Source of the DNA: CAYTES01 sp964436935
GTDB lineage: Bacteria; Patescibacteriota; Gracilibacteria; UBA1369; UBA12473
Length of the DNA: 5,177 nucleotides
Direction: 5' to 3'
Assembly: GCA_964436935.1 (NCBI GenBank)
Contig: CAYTES010000082.1
Span: forward strand, 1 to 5,177
Shown here one piece after another: positions 5,166-5,177 of this stretch (position 1 is the stretch's first letter; every line of letters begins with the position of its first letter). Made by a program: the position numbers and the translations under genes. Under the pieces are notes generated by a model. The model saw nothing but the letters and a program-made list of their open reading frames with translations. It had not been told where the DNA came from and made no database searches.

Positions 5166-5177
5166 AGAGGAGAGGCA
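5166..5177 (+). promoter_or_regulatory. Ribosome-site-like purine tract reading out of the window
   Basis: AGAGGAGAGG at 5166-5175 is a strong Shine-Dalgarno-like purine tract only two bases from the window end. If it is functional, a plus-strand gene would start just beyond 5177, divergent from purN. No start codon is visible, so this is a pointer only. Confidence 0.25.

Overview
The window looks bacterial: compact, mostly protein-coding, standard code with TGA used as stop, short gaps and sigma70-like -10 boxes. It cannot be placed in a phylum from sequence alone. The identifiable genes indicate ferredoxin-dependent 2-oxoacid metabolism, usual in anaerobes, microaerophiles and reductive-TCA organisms, and de novo purine synthesis. 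The four recognisable genes all lie on the minus strand and none has a Shine-Dalgarno motif before its ATG; each start follows a pyrimidine stretch ending in TCC or CTC.

Layout from left to right. Positions 56-829 (+) hold an unrecognised 257-aa soluble protein in AT-rich DNA, with a good promoter-like pair at 28-56 that conflicts with its TTG start. A 9-bp hairpin sits in its convergent junction with the next gene. Positions 3998 to 855 (-) form a probable operon: korA (fused gamma-alpha subunit of a 2-oxoacid:ferredoxin oxidoreductase), then a small single-domain rhodanese 12 nt downstream, then, after a 114-nt gap, korB (the TPP and [4Fe-4S] subunit). A perfect TATAAT lies just upstream of korA. 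Positions 4203-4419 (+) hold two very short overlapping reading frames, a 14-codon ORF with a strong ribosome site and a 59-aa acidic ORF, joined across a run of seven T. Positions 5097 to 4495 (-) encode PurN, with a TATACT box so close to its ATG that the transcript could be leaderless. The last 30 or so bases contain a palindrome followed by sequence that may be the edge of another element, and a purine-rich ribosome-site-like motif reading out of the window.

Functionally, KorA and KorB would form an alpha-beta two-subunit OFOR that interconverts a 2-oxoacid plus CoA with acyl-CoA, CO2 and reduced ferredoxin. No ferredoxin-like delta subunit is encoded here, so an external ferredoxin is implied. 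The embedded rhodanese suggests a sulfur-handling role tied to this oxygen-sensitive iron-sulfur enzyme, but that link is inference. PurN is a housekeeping neighbour with no obvious connection. No CRISPR array, tRNA, rRNA, complete insertion sequence or recognised defence system is visible. The parts worth follow-up are the korA-rhodanese-korB order, the overlapping short ORFs, the orphan 257-aa protein and the right-edge palindrome.
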